Positions 1 to 23,518 of a stretch of 64,000 bases of DNA are shown piece after piece; the stretch's first letter is position 1, and every line of letters starts with the position of its first letter. The position numbers and the translations under genes are program-made. This DNA is from Streblospio benedicti (Eukaryota > Annelida > Polychaeta > Spionida > Spionidae): the NCBI GenBank assembly GCA_019095985.1, contig CM032659.1, positions 96,140 to 160,139 of the forward strand, read 5' to 3'. The notes under the pieces are model-generated. The model was not told where the DNA came from. It saw nothing but the letters and a program-made list of their open reading frames with translations, and ran no database searches.

Positions 1-478
1 CATAGGCCACGAAAGGAATTCAGCGAGCACAGCGAGAAACTGAAAGTTTTGTGCGATGTTGGCACACCTTTTTATCGCTCATAGTTTAATCATAATAGAG
101 GAAATCAGTCAAACCACTTTGATAATGGCGTGGCTCGGTAAACGTGTGGAAGTTGGAATTTTCATTTGCATGTGTCACAGAAAAAACTATTTTCCTTTTT
201 CCATAGTAAAATTACCTACTCACATTCACTATAAATACATTTTAAACACAATGAAATACGTTCAATTTCTTGCGCACAGCGAGTGGAGCAAGTCTAACGG
301 AAGCAGCGGCGTTGGGACTTCCTCCCGCATGAGCGCCAAAATGGAGCTTTTGCGCGATGTTTTAGACTTTGTAGAACAGGGAACCCTAACCGTGACATGA
401 ATCTGTAAAGTCTGATATTGTGCAATAACGGCCTATTATTGACCAGCTTCCTCATGTAGCTTCCGTGTCCTATTGCAG

Positions 479-713
479 GGAGAAGACATACACCGGCATG
501 GCAGAGCTGGGGGTGGGATCGGGCGGGGGGCGTGTCTCCGCCTCAGCCAGCCACGACAGCCTCCTGCACGCCGCCGTGCCCCCAGCCTCCAGGAAGGTGT
601 CGCGGGCGAGTCAGCTGACCCCAGCCCCGCAGACTCCCGCCGGCCGGCACGACAGATACACGTCTTACGACGAGCAGGAGATGAGCCAGTACGACAACGC
701 CGTCATGCAGTGA
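479..713 (+). CDS. Last coding exon of an unrecognised gene (partial)
   Basis: I do not recognise the protein. The exon begins after a pyrimidine-rich acceptor ending TTGCAG at 478 and enters the frame with one base completing a codon. It encodes about 78 residues ending YDEQEMSQYDNAVMQ and a TGA at 711-713. The residues are rich in Ser, Ala, Pro and Gly, with no hydrophobic segment, so this looks like a disordered C-terminal tail, perhaps the cytoplasmic end of a membrane protein (inference). GC content is far above the flanks, as for the other exons of the window. A candidate AATAAA poly(A) signal lies near 821 and another near 1581. Upstream exons lie outside the window; I saw no convincing exon in 1-478. 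Confidence 0.6.
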
Positions 714-3413
714 ACGCACGAACTGGGTCACACGTTTTACGTGCATAGTTACGTCAAACGTAAGCATCAGGTCCAGTGGTAAACCACAAAGAAATATGCT
801 GGAAAACTGTTCTATACAACAATAAACTAGCAGATCTCGTATGTATATTTTGACGTGGAACGTTGAAATGCAGTACATTTATTCTATGCAACAGTTAACT
901 AGTAAATAATGTTTGACGTAAAACTCTGAAATGCATTACAACTGGCATGCGACCATGCAGTAATAAGACTATGGAGATCTAAATGAGATGTTAGGACCAG
1001 AGAGCAGTGTCAATGTAGTAAAAATAATATCGTCAAATAGTGGCTTTAAAACTTGCTTTAGAACAATTGAAAACTTTCTACTTGAAGAATTGTTCAAAAT
1101 GCAACATTCACAACTGTTTTTTTTTTATCCATAGGTCATACATTGTATTTGAAAGTAATTGCTACATTCCAATAAGTCCAGCAGACTAGGTTATCAATCT
1201 GCTGTTGTTGATGCGAATATTGCAGCCATATCAAATTTGTATAGAGTTATAGATTAGACTTCTATGCGACAGTAAATTTGCACATATAATGTGACAATGT
1301 CAGGTCAATAACATTCCAGTCTGCAAAAAATAATTGATTGTGTAGATGCCAGATAACTTATGTTTGACATCTAAAGAAGTTAACGCTATTGACTGGCTTG
1401 AATAGTGACTTAGTTATCAATATTGCTGGCATTTGCTTTATGTGCTATTTCATTGGTGTTCGTGACGATTTTAATGTTCATATGCAAACAAAGTAACATG
1501 ATATCGAAAGTCGTAGCATTTATGATTTGTAAAGTGTATATCTAAATCCTGTGACTTTATATGTTATTATCGTTTCATACAATAAACATTCATGTGTGAT
1601 TTTCATGAGGTTATGGTTCATTGTGGACAGGTCGGATGGAGAGATTGCTTGATCTCCCTACCTTCATACACACCAGTTGGAGATAGATAGATAGAGTCTA
1701 GGATTTCAAAGTGTAATTTTGTTCTGCTATTCACAATCGAAGCCAAATGTTTCCAGTTTGACACTTGTCTGCTGGACTAAAAAATGGAGCAAAATATGGC
1801 CAAGTAAACGCCCCGTAAATCGTAATGATCATTGATTGTGACATGTGTTGTTGACACCAGTGTAAAGAATTCAGTTCAATCAAAGATATTATAGTTCTAT
1901 AATATCTTTGGTTCAATTCAAAGGTAAGAAGTTTAGCATGGTTTAGTACAAAAATAAGCGTGACATGTGTTTGTGGGCTATTTTTAGTGGGCAATGGACG
2001 GGCTCGGCGGCTCGGGCCATTGTCTTGTGGTTGTATTGGGTACACGCCACGAACTAACAAGAACCGCCAATAGTGGTTTGTAACGACTTTGGTCTATTCG
2101 TGGAATGCAGCATCCTTATGTGTGTGTGTGGCGGGGGGGGGGGTACTTCAGGGGTAGGTGGATAGGGGAATGCCTCCTAAGGTCCAAAATCATACCCCTT
2201 AGTAAAACACTGAAACTATGCAAATGATACGCCTCGTGAAACCGCCGGGTGAAAAGAAAGGGGTATTATTTCATGATACTGTTATGAAAACTGATGAAAA
2301 ACAAGATTCACTACAACATGGTAATTTTGTAACTTGCTTAGTTTGCATTATGATTATTGTGGTCTGCAGCTTATAGGTTGATTGTGCTTGTGTATGTTCA
2401 TGCACTGTACTGACATATACGACGACATTTTGTGTATGTCATTGAAACCACAGTTTTACTATACTGCTCGACAATGCAAAACCACATGAGAATAGAGCTA
2501 GAAATTTTGAACCTCTTGTGAAACTGGCTGTACTGTTGAAATCATGACCCCTAGTAAAACTGAGTGGGTGGAAAGGGTGACCCCTGTCAATGGCACATGC
2601 TGTATATAGGGCGACCCCCTCCCTCCCGGGACAGCATCATTCTAGTGATGTTAACAGCGTATTCTAGACTCCGGACCGGCGAGGATAACGTATTATATGA
2701 GCAACTATTCATATGCCAATGTTCATCTACTTATTTTATTTGTCATTATTTGAAGCCAGACGTTCCTCACACCCAGCGTTAACCTCTCATCATTCACTGT
2801 CAATGTGGAGCCTGAGTATTCAACACTTGTTATTAGGATTGTGCAGAGTGTAACACTATTGACTAGTTTCAATAGAGATTTGGCTATCAATTTCTCTGTC
2901 ATGCTTTATGTCATTTCACTGGTATTCATGGTGCTTTTAATATGCAAAATGTAATGTTACAGACATGTGCAATTTAAGATTTGTAGAGTGACTATCGTTT
3001 TATATCATGTGGCTTAATGTACGGTTTCTTATTGATATACTCAAAATATTTCCATGTGTTATGATTTATAAGCTTGAAATAAACACATCATTACAATTAA
3101 AATGTTATGTTTATGGATTTCTAAACAATATAAACAGCTACCATGTGTTTTGCACCTGGGGCGTAACTGGGCTTGGGCATAAATAAAGATGCTATATTTT
3201 GTTTTTCAATTTTAATAATAAAAATCATTCGTGTGTTGTTGACAGAAACAATACCATGTTGAAACTGATTAGTCAAAACCGTCGACAAATGTATCAAGAG
3301 TGAAATACTAAAATGATGGACTATGAGGCCATGAAAACGAGTCATCTAGAAAGAATACACCCGAGAAATGATATTCATAATTTCAGGCATGATCTAAAAA
3401 GGAGCGTTTAAAT
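714..3413. other. 3' UTR and intergenic sequence, no gene seen
   Basis: AT-rich sequence. The first part is the probable 3' UTR of the upstream gene. A short perfect hairpin (AAAGATATTATAG and its reverse complement) sits near 1880-1912. A G-run lies at 2130-2143 and AATAAA motifs occur near 1581 and 3078. The short open frames here have no recognisable domain. Confidence 0.5.
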
Positions 3414-3513
3414 NNNNNNNNNNNNNNNNNNNNNNNNNNNNNNNNNNNNNNNNNNNNNNNNNNNNNNNNNNNNNNNNNNNNNNNNNNNNNNNNNNNNNNN
3501 NNNNNNNNNNNNN
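3414..3513. other. Assembly gap of 100 N
   Basis: Exactly 100 N, the usual arbitrary-size scaffold gap. It cuts a LINE: recognisable reverse-transcriptase C-terminal sequence starts right at its right edge. Confidence 0.98.
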
Positions 3514-4143
3514 GTGATCAGATCTAAGAACAGGTACCAGCTTCAAAATATCTTGGTGTGCTCATCAACAACCAACTGGAAGTGGGACTCACACGTTGAC
3601 AAGGTAGCTGTGAGATGTAACCAAACCATCGGCTTTCAGACGCAATCTGTCTCAATGCTCAAGAGATCTGAAAGAACTAGCATACTTTTCACTGGCCCGT
3701 TCTGTGTTAGAGTACGCTTGCCAAGTATGGGACCTTCACACCAAGAAGAACATTGCAAAAACTAGAGCAAGTCCAACATAGAACAGCACGATTTGCCATG
3801 AGCGACCACTCTACCTACAGCAGTGTTACCGCCATGTTTAGACAGCTACGATGGGAGACACTATCAGCCTCCGGAAAAATCACTGTCTAGCACTTATGCA
3901 TCAAATAGTGAACAAGAAAAAGTGGCCATCCCTGCTGATGACATCCTCCTACCAGCTGACCAGCGTACACGGTCATCACATCATCACAAATTTAGACATT
4001 TAACAGCAAATACAGGCACATTCAGGAACTCCTTCTTTCCACGGACAATTCCAGAATGGAACAGCAATGACTCAGACACTGCCAACTGCAGTTCTGTAGA
4101 CACATTCCGTGCCAGGCTACAAGCCGTGTGCAGGAGCGACTGA
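3514..4143 (+). mobile_element. LINE (CR1/Jockey-like) C-terminal ORF2 remnant
   Basis: Pieces of the conserved tail of a non-LTR retrotransposon reverse transcriptase read in the plus strand across several frames: KYLGVLINNQLEW, then SLARSVLEYACQVWD with HTKKNIAK, then RTARFAMSDHSTYSSVTAM, and finally the terminal SFFPRTIPEWN block. The order matches CR1/Jockey-group elements. Frame changes show it is dead. The 5' part is lost in the adjacent gap. A second 3'-terminal fragment of the same kind lies at 14208-14390. Confidence 0.75.
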
Positions 4144-4619
4144 GTAGCGTTGCGTCCTCCCATCCATCTGCCCATATGCTGATAAAGCCCTGCAGATTAA
4201 CTTTACAGATACAGAGAGATAGTATAACCATATGACAAGAAGCATTCAATCTATATGCAGATTAATGGGGAATGGTTTTCTTGAAGATACATGGACAGAA
4301 CAATACTAGTAATGCAACTACTGAAAATTGAACAAAAAATATGCTTTTATTATTAATTTACCACACTTTCAGAAATATAATAAAAACGCATTTCAACTAC
4401 TCTTAAAATATCTTCTCAAACGTGGCAAGAAAGATGACGCTAAGGTTCACAAGCAGAATATGCTGATGAGACCAGTACTATCGATGCCAGGCTCAGCGTA
4501 TCATAAATAGCAGAATATGTGGCGGAATGCTTTATCAAAGGTTCCAGAATGCAGAATAAATGCATCCACAAAACTCATTAGTGATTTTCTGAAAACTTGT
4601 AATTGGATATAGATAAGAA

Positions 4620-5065
4620 GGTAGTCACTTTTGATGATGGTCAATAGACAAATGATGAAGAAACGTTCATAGCGCTCACTATACTACGTTGTCGTCCTGT
4701 GATTTACTCATGTCAACCTATGACGGTTTCTATAGATAAATTGATGGCCTTGCTCTATGACAGAGCACCAACGACCCATCTTGCTAGTGGTTGGTTATGT
4801 CAATTTGATAGCAGACTTCGAGGAAACTCTAAGTTATATTTTTTCGATATATGGATGATATCTTAAGATTTGAAGTTTACCATTGAACGTGAGCAAAGTT
4901 ACAGCTTACCTGTTCTTGATATGAAGATCATGCGTGATTCATACTAATGGAATGACATCTTCTAATTGGTACAGTAAGCCTTCCAGATACGGGGCTTACC
5001 ATGAACTATCATGCTCTTTGCACCTAGCCAAACGGCACGCCATCTACAAATCTTCATAAATGAAC
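4620..5065 (+). mobile_element. Decayed Penelope-like element RT fragment
   Basis: The catalytic reverse-transcriptase motif reads FRYMDDIL at 4842-4865. It is followed by KFTIEREQSYSLPVLDMKI and then, after frame changes, WYSKPS and DTGLTMNYHAL. Penelope-like elements carry this order (YxDD, then LPFLD, then WYRKPTDTGL and an xNxHAL block). Stops and frame shifts show it is a fossil, and no GIY-YIG domain is visible downstream. It belongs to a different lineage from the Penelope-like copy at 24868-26153, which has a YVDD motif and a TDQYLHFSSHHP block. Confidence 0.6.
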
Positions 5066-5139
5066 ACAGGAACAGACCTGGTCCAGTGAAGGATCACATA
5101 AGACAAAGCTAACCACTTTACAGGAGGAGGATGTAAGTC

Positions 5140-5510
5140 ATACATGTAAATGTAAATGTTACATGTGCTGGTTTATAGTCATGAATTATAGTGCTCTCAC
5201 GACTTTATATTCACCAGGTCATTGATATCCTTGTCACAAAAATTATCCTTTGGTCAACTTTTTATTTGGACAGCACATCGCTACCGTACTACTACCGAGC
5301 CCAGACGTGCTAATCACTGTTTTTAGCGTTCACTTACCTGACCTGTACCTATTTAACGTGTAAATACCACGAAGCAGTGTGCAACCTGTTAGAGGTAAGT
5401 TTGCTCAGCACCCACCACCACACCCGACCGGGAATCGAACCCACGACCTTCTGGTCACGAGTCCAACTCCCTATCCAAACGTAAGCACCATCCACCAGAA
5501 GTCTCGGGAG
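5140..5510 (-). repeat. tRNA-derived SINE, copy 1
   Basis: Read on the minus strand, 5440-5431 gives GTTCGATTCC, a classic RNA polymerase III B box, in a tRNA-like context (CGTGACCAGAAGGTCGTG just upstream). The element continues for about 300 bases, and a diverged copy with the same order of blocks lies at 29695-30020. Shared blocks include TGGTGGTGGGTG beside the tRNA-like head and the plus-strand stretch GTGCTGGTTTATAGTC at the far end. A further head fragment lies at about 5695-5755. Confidence 0.6.
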
Positions 5511-6905
5511 AGCTTTTTATGACTTTGGGCTTCCATACGGCAGTTCAGACCGGCCATCCATACTAACGAAAGGATGTGGAGAGAACTACCTATTAAGTTG
5601 TTCACCGTGTAATGATTTCTTAAAATGCCCATATAATCACAGATTAAATAACATCTGCCGTTGTATTTGTGTAACTCCTTTAGTTATAAGATCTATTTGC
5701 TCAACACCCACCACCATGTTTTCCACTTCTGGGTCACGAGTCCAAACTTTTTAACCATAACAGAAGCGCAAATAATATATGATTACATTTCTATGAATTA
5801 GATCACTTTTGTTGTTGTTTATGCAATAAAATTAGATAAACATATTGGAAGGCCCGCTACAGAATGAACCCACCAGATAATCAGTCTATAATAATTACCT
5901 ATTCCACGTGTTAATCCTATACACATGATAATGTATAATGCCTTTATAATCATCCACATTTTTAGTAGATTACCATTAAAGAATCGAAGTGCATTAATGT
6001 CTCTACGCATCAATAAATTGTGTACTAGCTAGAAATCGTATTAATCAGGAAGCTTATGAGAAAAAACGAAATGTTGAGACAACAGCAAAAAAACTCACTT
6101 GTATTTGCCAAGTACATATTGAATGTAGGAATAGGATTTGTCTGTCTTATATCCAAGCATGTAAGTCTTCGTTCCGCCGTGATTTCAATGTTTGCATGAT
6201 AGCAAAAAGATGTGTGTAGTAAAGTATACGCAAGTGGTTTGTTATAGCGGTATTCACCATGTTCCAAATATCCATCTACCGTAAACAATTTTGTATGTGT
6301 ATATATATATGTATATATTTTTTTTAGGTTAATGGTCTGAAAATTGTGCATTATTATATATGAAGATGAAGACTTTTTCTGACATTTAGCAATGTCATTA
6401 TTTTAAGTGGACCTGTAATTGCTTTATTGTTTTCATAAATCATCAAAAATTAAGGCTTGAAATGTAAATGTTTTTCCATTATCGCCTGCCCATTTACATT
6501 CCTTTATTCTGCTCTAGTGGGGCTTTAATGATATATTGAATAGCAAATCTCCCACCATCTCCTTCAAAATGTGAACTGCAAATGAATATCGTGGTGTAAT
6601 AGAGAGAAGAGGTAAAGAAGGATTGTAACAGTTAAGTGCAAAGTCTGATTAACCATCTTTGATAATGTCAAAGTTTTCAGTGTAAGGACTTTGCCAAAAA
6701 GTGTTACATGTGGAGCCCTGTGTTTCCACTGCACTATGATGTTTTTAATATCTCTTTTCCTGTATATAGGTCTACATGTATTCATATTTCTACAACGGTT
6801 TTCTTTATGACCTATAACTACATGAATTCAAACTATAGTTTACACTATGGCATCATCATATATTGGGTCAACAATAACAGATAACACATTTCTAAACAAG
6901 CACAT
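5511..6905. other. Intergenic, no gene seen
   Basis: AT-rich sequence holding a SINE head fragment (about 5695-5755) and a short TA/TG run near 6300. No supported exon. The carboxypeptidase transcript probably ends near 6890. Confidence 0.5.
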
Positions 6906-6906
6906 G

Positions 6907-6912
6907 TTTATT
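6907..6912 (-). terminator. Poly(A) signal of the carboxypeptidase gene
   Basis: AATAAA on the minus strand, only six bases past the TGA at 6921-6919. If used, cleavage near 6890 would give a 3' UTR of about 25-30 bases. Confidence 0.6.
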
Positions 6913-6918
6913 TCCCCT

Positions 6919-17332
<10,414 letters not shown>

Positions 17333-17339
17333 GTTGGTG

Positions 17340-18895
17340 TGTGTCGGCCGGGCGGCGGGAGCGCCCTTTTGTGGGCGGCCCTTATCAGAGAGATAACAGC
17401 CGCCGGACGCAGATAGTGGCTCTAGTACTACTTATTAAATATGCTATATCAAGCACGTGCCAAATGTGTAGGTGGCTTGATGTGTAGGCTATAAATGGCA
17501 CATCAAGGTTTGTTTTCCACAAATGGAGGGGTTGGGGGAGGGGGGGTGTTTAAGAAATCCTGTTTTGTTGTCTGTTTTCCCCACACCCCAATGAAATTAT
17601 TTTTGATTTAAAGTTTGATTTTAGATATGCCAATTGCACCTGGCATTTAATTAGTTCAAAACATACTTGGCTGAGATTTAAGTGAATACAATGTTATATG
17701 TGGCCTTAACCAAGAAGGAGATGAATCAGGTAATTTTTGCTATCACTAATCACACACTGTATGTGATAGATCGGCAGATGCACTCACAAAATAACAAAAT
17801 AATAGTTTTAGGAAATAAAATTTACAATCTGACTGCTAACCTTTTATGTTATAAAACAATTTACAATGAGTGGAAAATTTTGAAATCTTGGTTTCTCTTA
17901 TTAATGATTGGATAGATTTTTTTACCTCATAAAATACTGTTATTGATGAACATGTAAAATATGCTTGAAATAATCATCATTCGAGGTTGAATGTATGTTA
18001 TAGTGTTAGATGCATATGTTGGATACAGATATTTATTGTGTCACGTTAGAAAATAATGTCTATGTATTAGAAATACCAAAATTACATTGATTACGGATTT
18101 TCAGCATTTTCAAATGAGCTTCTCCAACATGTAACTCCATGCAGCTCATAAAACTTTCTTAAATGTGAAAAATTGGTTTCATGAAATAATCAGCTTGTAT
18201 GAAAAAAATACATAATTGTGTTGTAAAGTGTCTGTTGCAATGATTTATAGTTACAATAGTTTTTTGGAAATAATGATGCAATTTGACTAAGAAATGATGA
18301 TTGATGATTACTCGTTAACAGTACCAACAGTAGGGATGCTTGATAATCATGTTTTGTGTATAATCAGTTTGAGAATCCGTATAATCAGTGGAAGAAACTG
18401 TTGCTGGGCAGCCAATTCAGTTGTGAACATTGATTCATAATTTATCTACAATGAAAATTTCAATAAAAATTAATCAAGATAGAAGAATTCTGGATTAGGA
18501 ATTTGTTAAGTGTGAGATGTTTGTGAGGTTAGTAGAAAATGTATTAATGTGAAAAAGTGCCTCTGAAAATGCAATCCAGTGAGCAAGTTTCATAGCTATA
18601 ATGTAATGAAATAAACCACATTGGAATATGCTGTTGTTTATTTATTTTTTATTGTGGTGATAATAGAAATTACTTAAATTGTTCATAAAAAAGCTGTGTC
18701 AAGTCTAATATAAAGAAAAACCATCTAACATTGCAATGTGAATTGTTAGTAGCATTTCCTTGTACAGTAATGTACACAGAGATATATTCTCCAGTTTGAT
18801 CTAATTTTTAAAGATAAGTAATAATTTTAAAATAAGTAATAATAAGAAACTAAAACTATTTTGTTGTAAATCCATGTAGGAATTGTGTATAAACA
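17340..18895. other. Intergenic, no gene seen
   Basis: Upstream region of the carboxypeptidase, then AT-rich sequence. It contains the second copy of the ~80-bp repeat (17609-17690) and a purine/G-rich stretch near 17524-17548. No supported coding exon. Confidence 0.5.
17381..17397. promoter_or_regulatory. Inverted pair of GATA-type sites upstream of the carboxypeptidase
   Basis: About 50 bases upstream of the ATG the plus strand reads CTTATCAGAGAGATAA: two GATA cores in opposite orientation, nine bases centre to centre. GATA factors drive many gut digestive genes in animals, so this is a plausible proximal element, but that is inference from a short motif. No clear TATA box was identified. 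Confidence 0.35.
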
Positions 18896-18899
18896 CTTT

Positions 18900-19100
18900 T
18901 TATGTTTCATGTTTTAAATGGTGTGACTTTTGGGTTCAAATGGGGTTCTGCCACATCCACTGGTTTTAATGTGTCAAATGGTGTTAGACAGGGTGGAATT
19001 TTAAATCCTTTCTTTTTTATTACTAATCTTGGTGGAATTTCACTGGTACATATGTTATGTCGAAATCAAGCTAGGGGATATTATTAGACAAAATAGAAGA
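18900..19100 (+). mobile_element. LINE reverse-transcriptase fragment
   Basis: The frame starting near 18902 reads FKWGSATSTGFNVSNGVRQG then GILNPFFF, a good match to the RT segment around the NGVRQGGILSP motif of non-LTR retrotransposons. Nothing recognisable follows in the same frame, so only a short piece survives. It enters the duplicated segment at about 19025. Confidence 0.55.
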
Positions 19101-20042
19101 GATGAAACTTCATCAATTTTGCCATGAAGTTGTAATATGCTTGCCAGACACGGGCATATTTTATATTCATATTTTGTGAAAGAAAAAGGCAATGCTGTAA
19201 ATTCCTTGTGATGTTGTGTAACTAATTGTTTTGTTTTGATGCTGTGGCGTTCGATCTAGATTTTTTAATCTTTTAAATTTCATTGAAAACTGTTGGTATC
19301 AAATATGTGTGAACTGTATTTATGTTCTGCATGTTGATTGTATGCAAATTCCTCCTAATTATGTAAACTATGCTAGAATTCCTTTTATAAACACAATTAC
19401 ACCATCTAACTGGTGTTTAAACATAGTGCATTTTGTTTTAATTTCAAATGATTTGTTCGTGATAGTTGATGATTCTAGAAGTAACAGAGTATATCATACA
19501 ATTAGATCCTGGCACTTTATCATGGGAACAATACAGAAGAGACATTGTAACAAGTTACAATGACCACCATTTGTTTGGGTCATATTTTACTGCAATGAAA
19601 TCTTTAAAAAGGTTAATAATGTCTATATAAAGGCACAACAGTTGCACCCAATTTATTGCGACTTGTACATCATTGACGGATGACAGCATTGAGTAACTAT
19701 GTAAAGTCTGCCCAAGACTTTGCCAACCTGCGCTCTCATCTTGTATACAGATTAACTAACAGAGAAGAAAATAAGAGATAAGTAAAAAACAACTTCCTTC
19801 GGCATTTCTCATCATAAACATCCCTGAAAGCTGAGTGATGTGGTGATTGTCCTGATGGTTCGAGAGTCAGCCAGTTTACTTTCAAAAATATTAGTAAGTC
19901 TTGCAGCATGGCATGCAATATTGCATTTCGATTCGTCCATAATCACACACTAAAAATGCATAAATGTCATGAGAGCCTGGTATAATTCATTTTCCCATCC
20001 AAGAAGTGAAGATAAGTAACATGCTGTAAGGAACATGGACCA

Positions 20043-20204
20043 CTATGCGGCCGTGGCGGGCACCTGCACCTTGCCCGGGGGCTCCTGTCCCTCTGTGGCT
20101 GGGGTGGCAGCTCCCTGGGGCGCGAGGCCGAGACCCGTGATGAACATGTTGAGGATGAAGACCGTGTACAGCATGTAGTTGATGATGTTCTGCCAGAACG
20201 TTAC
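20043..20204 (-). pseudogene. Second copy of the ninjurin-like last exon (copy A)
   Basis: This 54-codon exon encodes the same protein as 24811-24650, including the second transmembrane helix and the VQVPATAA C-terminus. The acceptor and stop are intact, so it is not decayed. It is redundant: either the same exon from the other haplotype or an alternative last exon. I place it under pseudogene only because it is the farther copy. Confidence 0.6.
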
Positions 20205-20260
20205 CTGAAACGTCAAACGGCAAACGTCATTTCTCTACTTATATAGGTCTACATGATTCT

Positions 20261-23200
20261 TTACATCACAACACATTTTTTTCACTTACATTGACAGTTT
20301 CACCAACTATCTGTTGGCATCATAGGAATGACACTTCTGCGCATGACAGGAGGTCAGTCCCGCCGATCCCCGACGAGTGGCCAACCTCTACATGGAATGG
20401 TTGGAGTCCAAAGCAATAGCTACTGCCCCTGTAACCTGTAAGCCTCATCTGTGGGAAACGCTATGGGATGATGTATTAGAGAAAATAAATATTGGAGAGA
20501 CACAAACCTCACGAACATCTCAACACGGTTGTTGAAGTGGGAGTATAAAAGGATACTCAGAGCCAGTGAAAGAAGCCGCATTTTTTTAAAGAACTTAACA
20601 AATGCGGCTGCTGCAAAATGCGACTCAATACGAAAATGAACACTAATGCAAAATGCAAACTGGTAAGAAATTTTCATCATTACAGTTGTATGACTGGAGT
20701 CACAAAAACGGCATTTATCATTACGAAGAGCAGGGATTATTAATCAATAATCGTAGGGTAGAGATTTTCAGATTTTTTATGCACATGTTTTCCAGAGGCT
20801 CTGGCGTTTATTTTATCATGAATAGGTTTTTTATACCGTGATGTGAACAGATTTTTCCCGAAATTTTTACGATTTTTGACCCTGAAAATCATTACGTCCG
20901 GGATGTAAAGAATCATATACAATACACTAGCAGTAGTTGCTAGTGGAAGAAACTGCGAGGTGTGGTAAACGATTGCAGTAATTTATAAAATAATTTATAG
21001 AGTAATATATGCAGTTATAGCAGTAGAGTCACTTTTCCTTCTTGGAGAGGAGGAATCTAAATTTGTCTTTTGACCACTTTACTATGACTGCATATATTTA
21101 CTCTATATAATTTTCTGTAACCCCCACAAAACTAACTAAAAACTTGGCTTTTATGTAATAAAAAAGTGGACGTCAATGAATAACTTGTGATTTTTAATAC
21201 TTTATACAAACATTGTACAAGTTTATCTGGTTTTTGCTATTTATTGCCATTATTATTGCTTGTTATTAGTAGAAAAACATTAAGATTTTATTAAGATTTT
21301 TCATCTCTTTTAACAAGATTTTTTACTTGAAAATTAAGATTTTTATGCCTCTGATAAAGATTTCAACGGTGACAGGTTCACATCTCTGGATATCATTAGA
21401 AGATATTTTACCCCCTTCAGAAATTTTTTGGAATGAACCTAATGATTTATTTACATGAAACATTTGATTTTTTATAATAAAAAATGATAACTCCAACCTC
21501 AAGAAAAAAAAATCTTTCAATTTAATTTAATTTAGCCTAATGGTTATTCAATTGATGTTCTATTTGCAATTTAAGTAGCATATTATGATTATAAAATTTC
21601 ATCCGATTATTTATTGTTTAGTGTTGGAAACCATCAATGAAGTAAGTTACATGTAATGAGTACGTTGTGTAAGTTTTTATTATGATTAGGAAAACTTACA
21701 ATTATTTTGATCATTTTTATTTATATTTTTCTATCTTTCTATTCACCCATTTTAGATGAAATGGTTTTTGTAAAATCTTATGTAATTGAATATTTCGAAA
21801 GGCACAAATACAAAATTTCTTCACCTTTTAAAGGGTTTTAAAGAAACATAAATTGTCAAATGTAAAACTATATCACTTGATATCCCTAGACTACGCTCTT
21901 CTCACTAGAAGCAGATCACTGTGTGACCTGATGCATGAAAATGGAGAAGATGGTTTATCATAAGTTTTATGAATGAATTATCTGCATAATCATAGAAAAA
22001 AAATCATGCAAATTAGGTCAATCGTCTCGCTAGTAGATCTACACCTACATCCACAGCACATACCACTGAAATTTGTAATTATATGTAATAATCAGTCTGA
22101 AATTAAATATGGCATATATATTCAATGTTTTAAAAAAAATAGTCAATAAAGTGAAGAATAAAAAACTTCTAGGTAATAACATTGTACAGAAAAAATGCTC
22201 AAAATCACTGAATAATAGATTAATATTAACAAAAAATAATGCATGTTGATAGGTGAGAAAGTTGCATTTGTGGTCCCATGGTTGCAAAATTTTTTACAGG
22301 TTGCAAAGTCTTAACGCATTTGCAACTTAATTTAAAATGCGGCTGGTTGCAAAATCATTTTAAATGAAATCCCTTTTCTCGATACTCTGATTATGAGAAA
22401 ATAAGACAGAACTGTGAAATTTTTTTATACAGAAAGAATGTCCATACTGACCAATTTTGCATTTCTCCTTTCACACCACCCACTCCAACACAAGTTGGGA
22501 GTCATTCGCAAATCAGTGGATAGATGTGGAAGAGATAGTGACCGAAGAGGAAGACATGAAAAAAGAGGCAAAACATTAGTTGAAGCTCTGAGCAATGTGT
22601 GGTGAATCCTGAGGACGTTTAAGAGAGTGAAACACCAGAAAGCGACCAAACTGAAAAGGGATATTGTGTTGGATCAAGAAGACAAAGGAAGGTAAAAGAT
22701 CAAAGGGTCTAGTTTTTTCACTTACCACATGTGAAAGGTGTGACTGAGGGGCATATCCAGGATACTGAATAAACATCGTGTGTCTACGGCCGTCAAACCC
22801 GAACAGATAATCCGGAACTTGCTAGTACACCAGTTAAAAAAAGGATATGTTGGACAAGAGTGAAATAGTGTATAAAATTCCACGTAAGTCATGTGATCAA
22901 GTGTACATTGGGGAAACAGGAAGAAAGTTTGGGACAAGGATGAAAAGAACATTTGGTTCATGTAAAGTGAATAATAGCAGCATTTACTAAGAGCCACAAA
23001 GAAGGAATCTCTGACGGAACTTAACAAAAGTGCTATCACGTACCACGTATTCACAATCACGATACAGACTGGGAAGGGTCAAATGTAGAGACAGATCCTG
23101 GAGACAAGGACAATCAAAGAGGCAGTGCATATCCGAACGTACAGGCAGGTCATGAACCGTGACAGAGGGGGGCCACCAACTCTCCACGAAGTTTTTAACT

Positions 23201-23311
23201 GGTTCGGCGGGGATCGGGCGGACTGACCTCCTGTCATGCACAGAAGTGTCATTCCGATGATGCCAACAGATAGTTGGTGAAACTGTCAATGTAAGTGAAA
23301 AAAAAAAATGT
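20261..23311 (+). mobile_element. Penelope-like element, copy A, split by an insertion
   Basis: Same element as 24868-26153, with the same inverted terminal repeats of about 110 bases. The reading frame is broken repeatedly and interrupted at about 20576 by a ~1.8 kb AT-rich insertion, resuming at about 22366. The outer TIR pairing extends to ACATGATTC / GAATCATGT in this copy. Confidence 0.7.
20576..22366. other. AT-rich insertion inside Penelope copy A
   Basis: Absent from copy B. The segment is bordered by near-identical direct blocks: AATGCGGCTGCTGCAAAAT at 20601 and AATGCGGCTGGTTGCAAAAT at 22336. Several TGCAAA-type motifs lie near both ends. I found no coding domain, so the class is unknown. 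Confidence 0.5.
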
Positions 23312-23518
23312 GTTGTGATGTAAAGAATCATGTATATAAATACCTATTACCGACACAATGAACACGTTCAAGAAATCATTTCTCTACGTATAACGTTAGA
23401 CATGTTCTGCCACAATGTCACCTAAAACACACGACCAACAGAGGTCACATTCTTCACATTACAGTAAAACCCATGTATCTTGAGATTCTGTTGACTGAAT
23501 ATATGGATAACTTTAGGT

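Larger units (their letters stand above)
19025..23518. repeat. Duplicated segment, copy A (left of gap)
   Basis: Near-identical to 23619-26796 in order and orientation, ending exactly at the N gap. It contains a second copy of the ninjurin-like last exon and a Penelope-like element. Compared with copy B it carries an extra ~1.8 kb insertion (about 20576-22366) and lacks a ~450-base insertion present in B. The Penelope part is more damaged than in B. The most likely explanation is an alternative haplotype placed in tandem by the assembler. Confidence 0.8.

Noticed and set aside
5424-5450. tRNA gene on the minus strand
   Set aside because: A B-box and tRNA-like arm exist, but there is no complete cloverleaf, and the sequence continues as a dispersed repeat also seen near 29.9 kb.
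19309-19563. 84-codon frame conserved at 23903-24154
   Set aside because: The conservation is explained by the segment duplication; no domain, and the downstream sequences differ by frame-changing indels.
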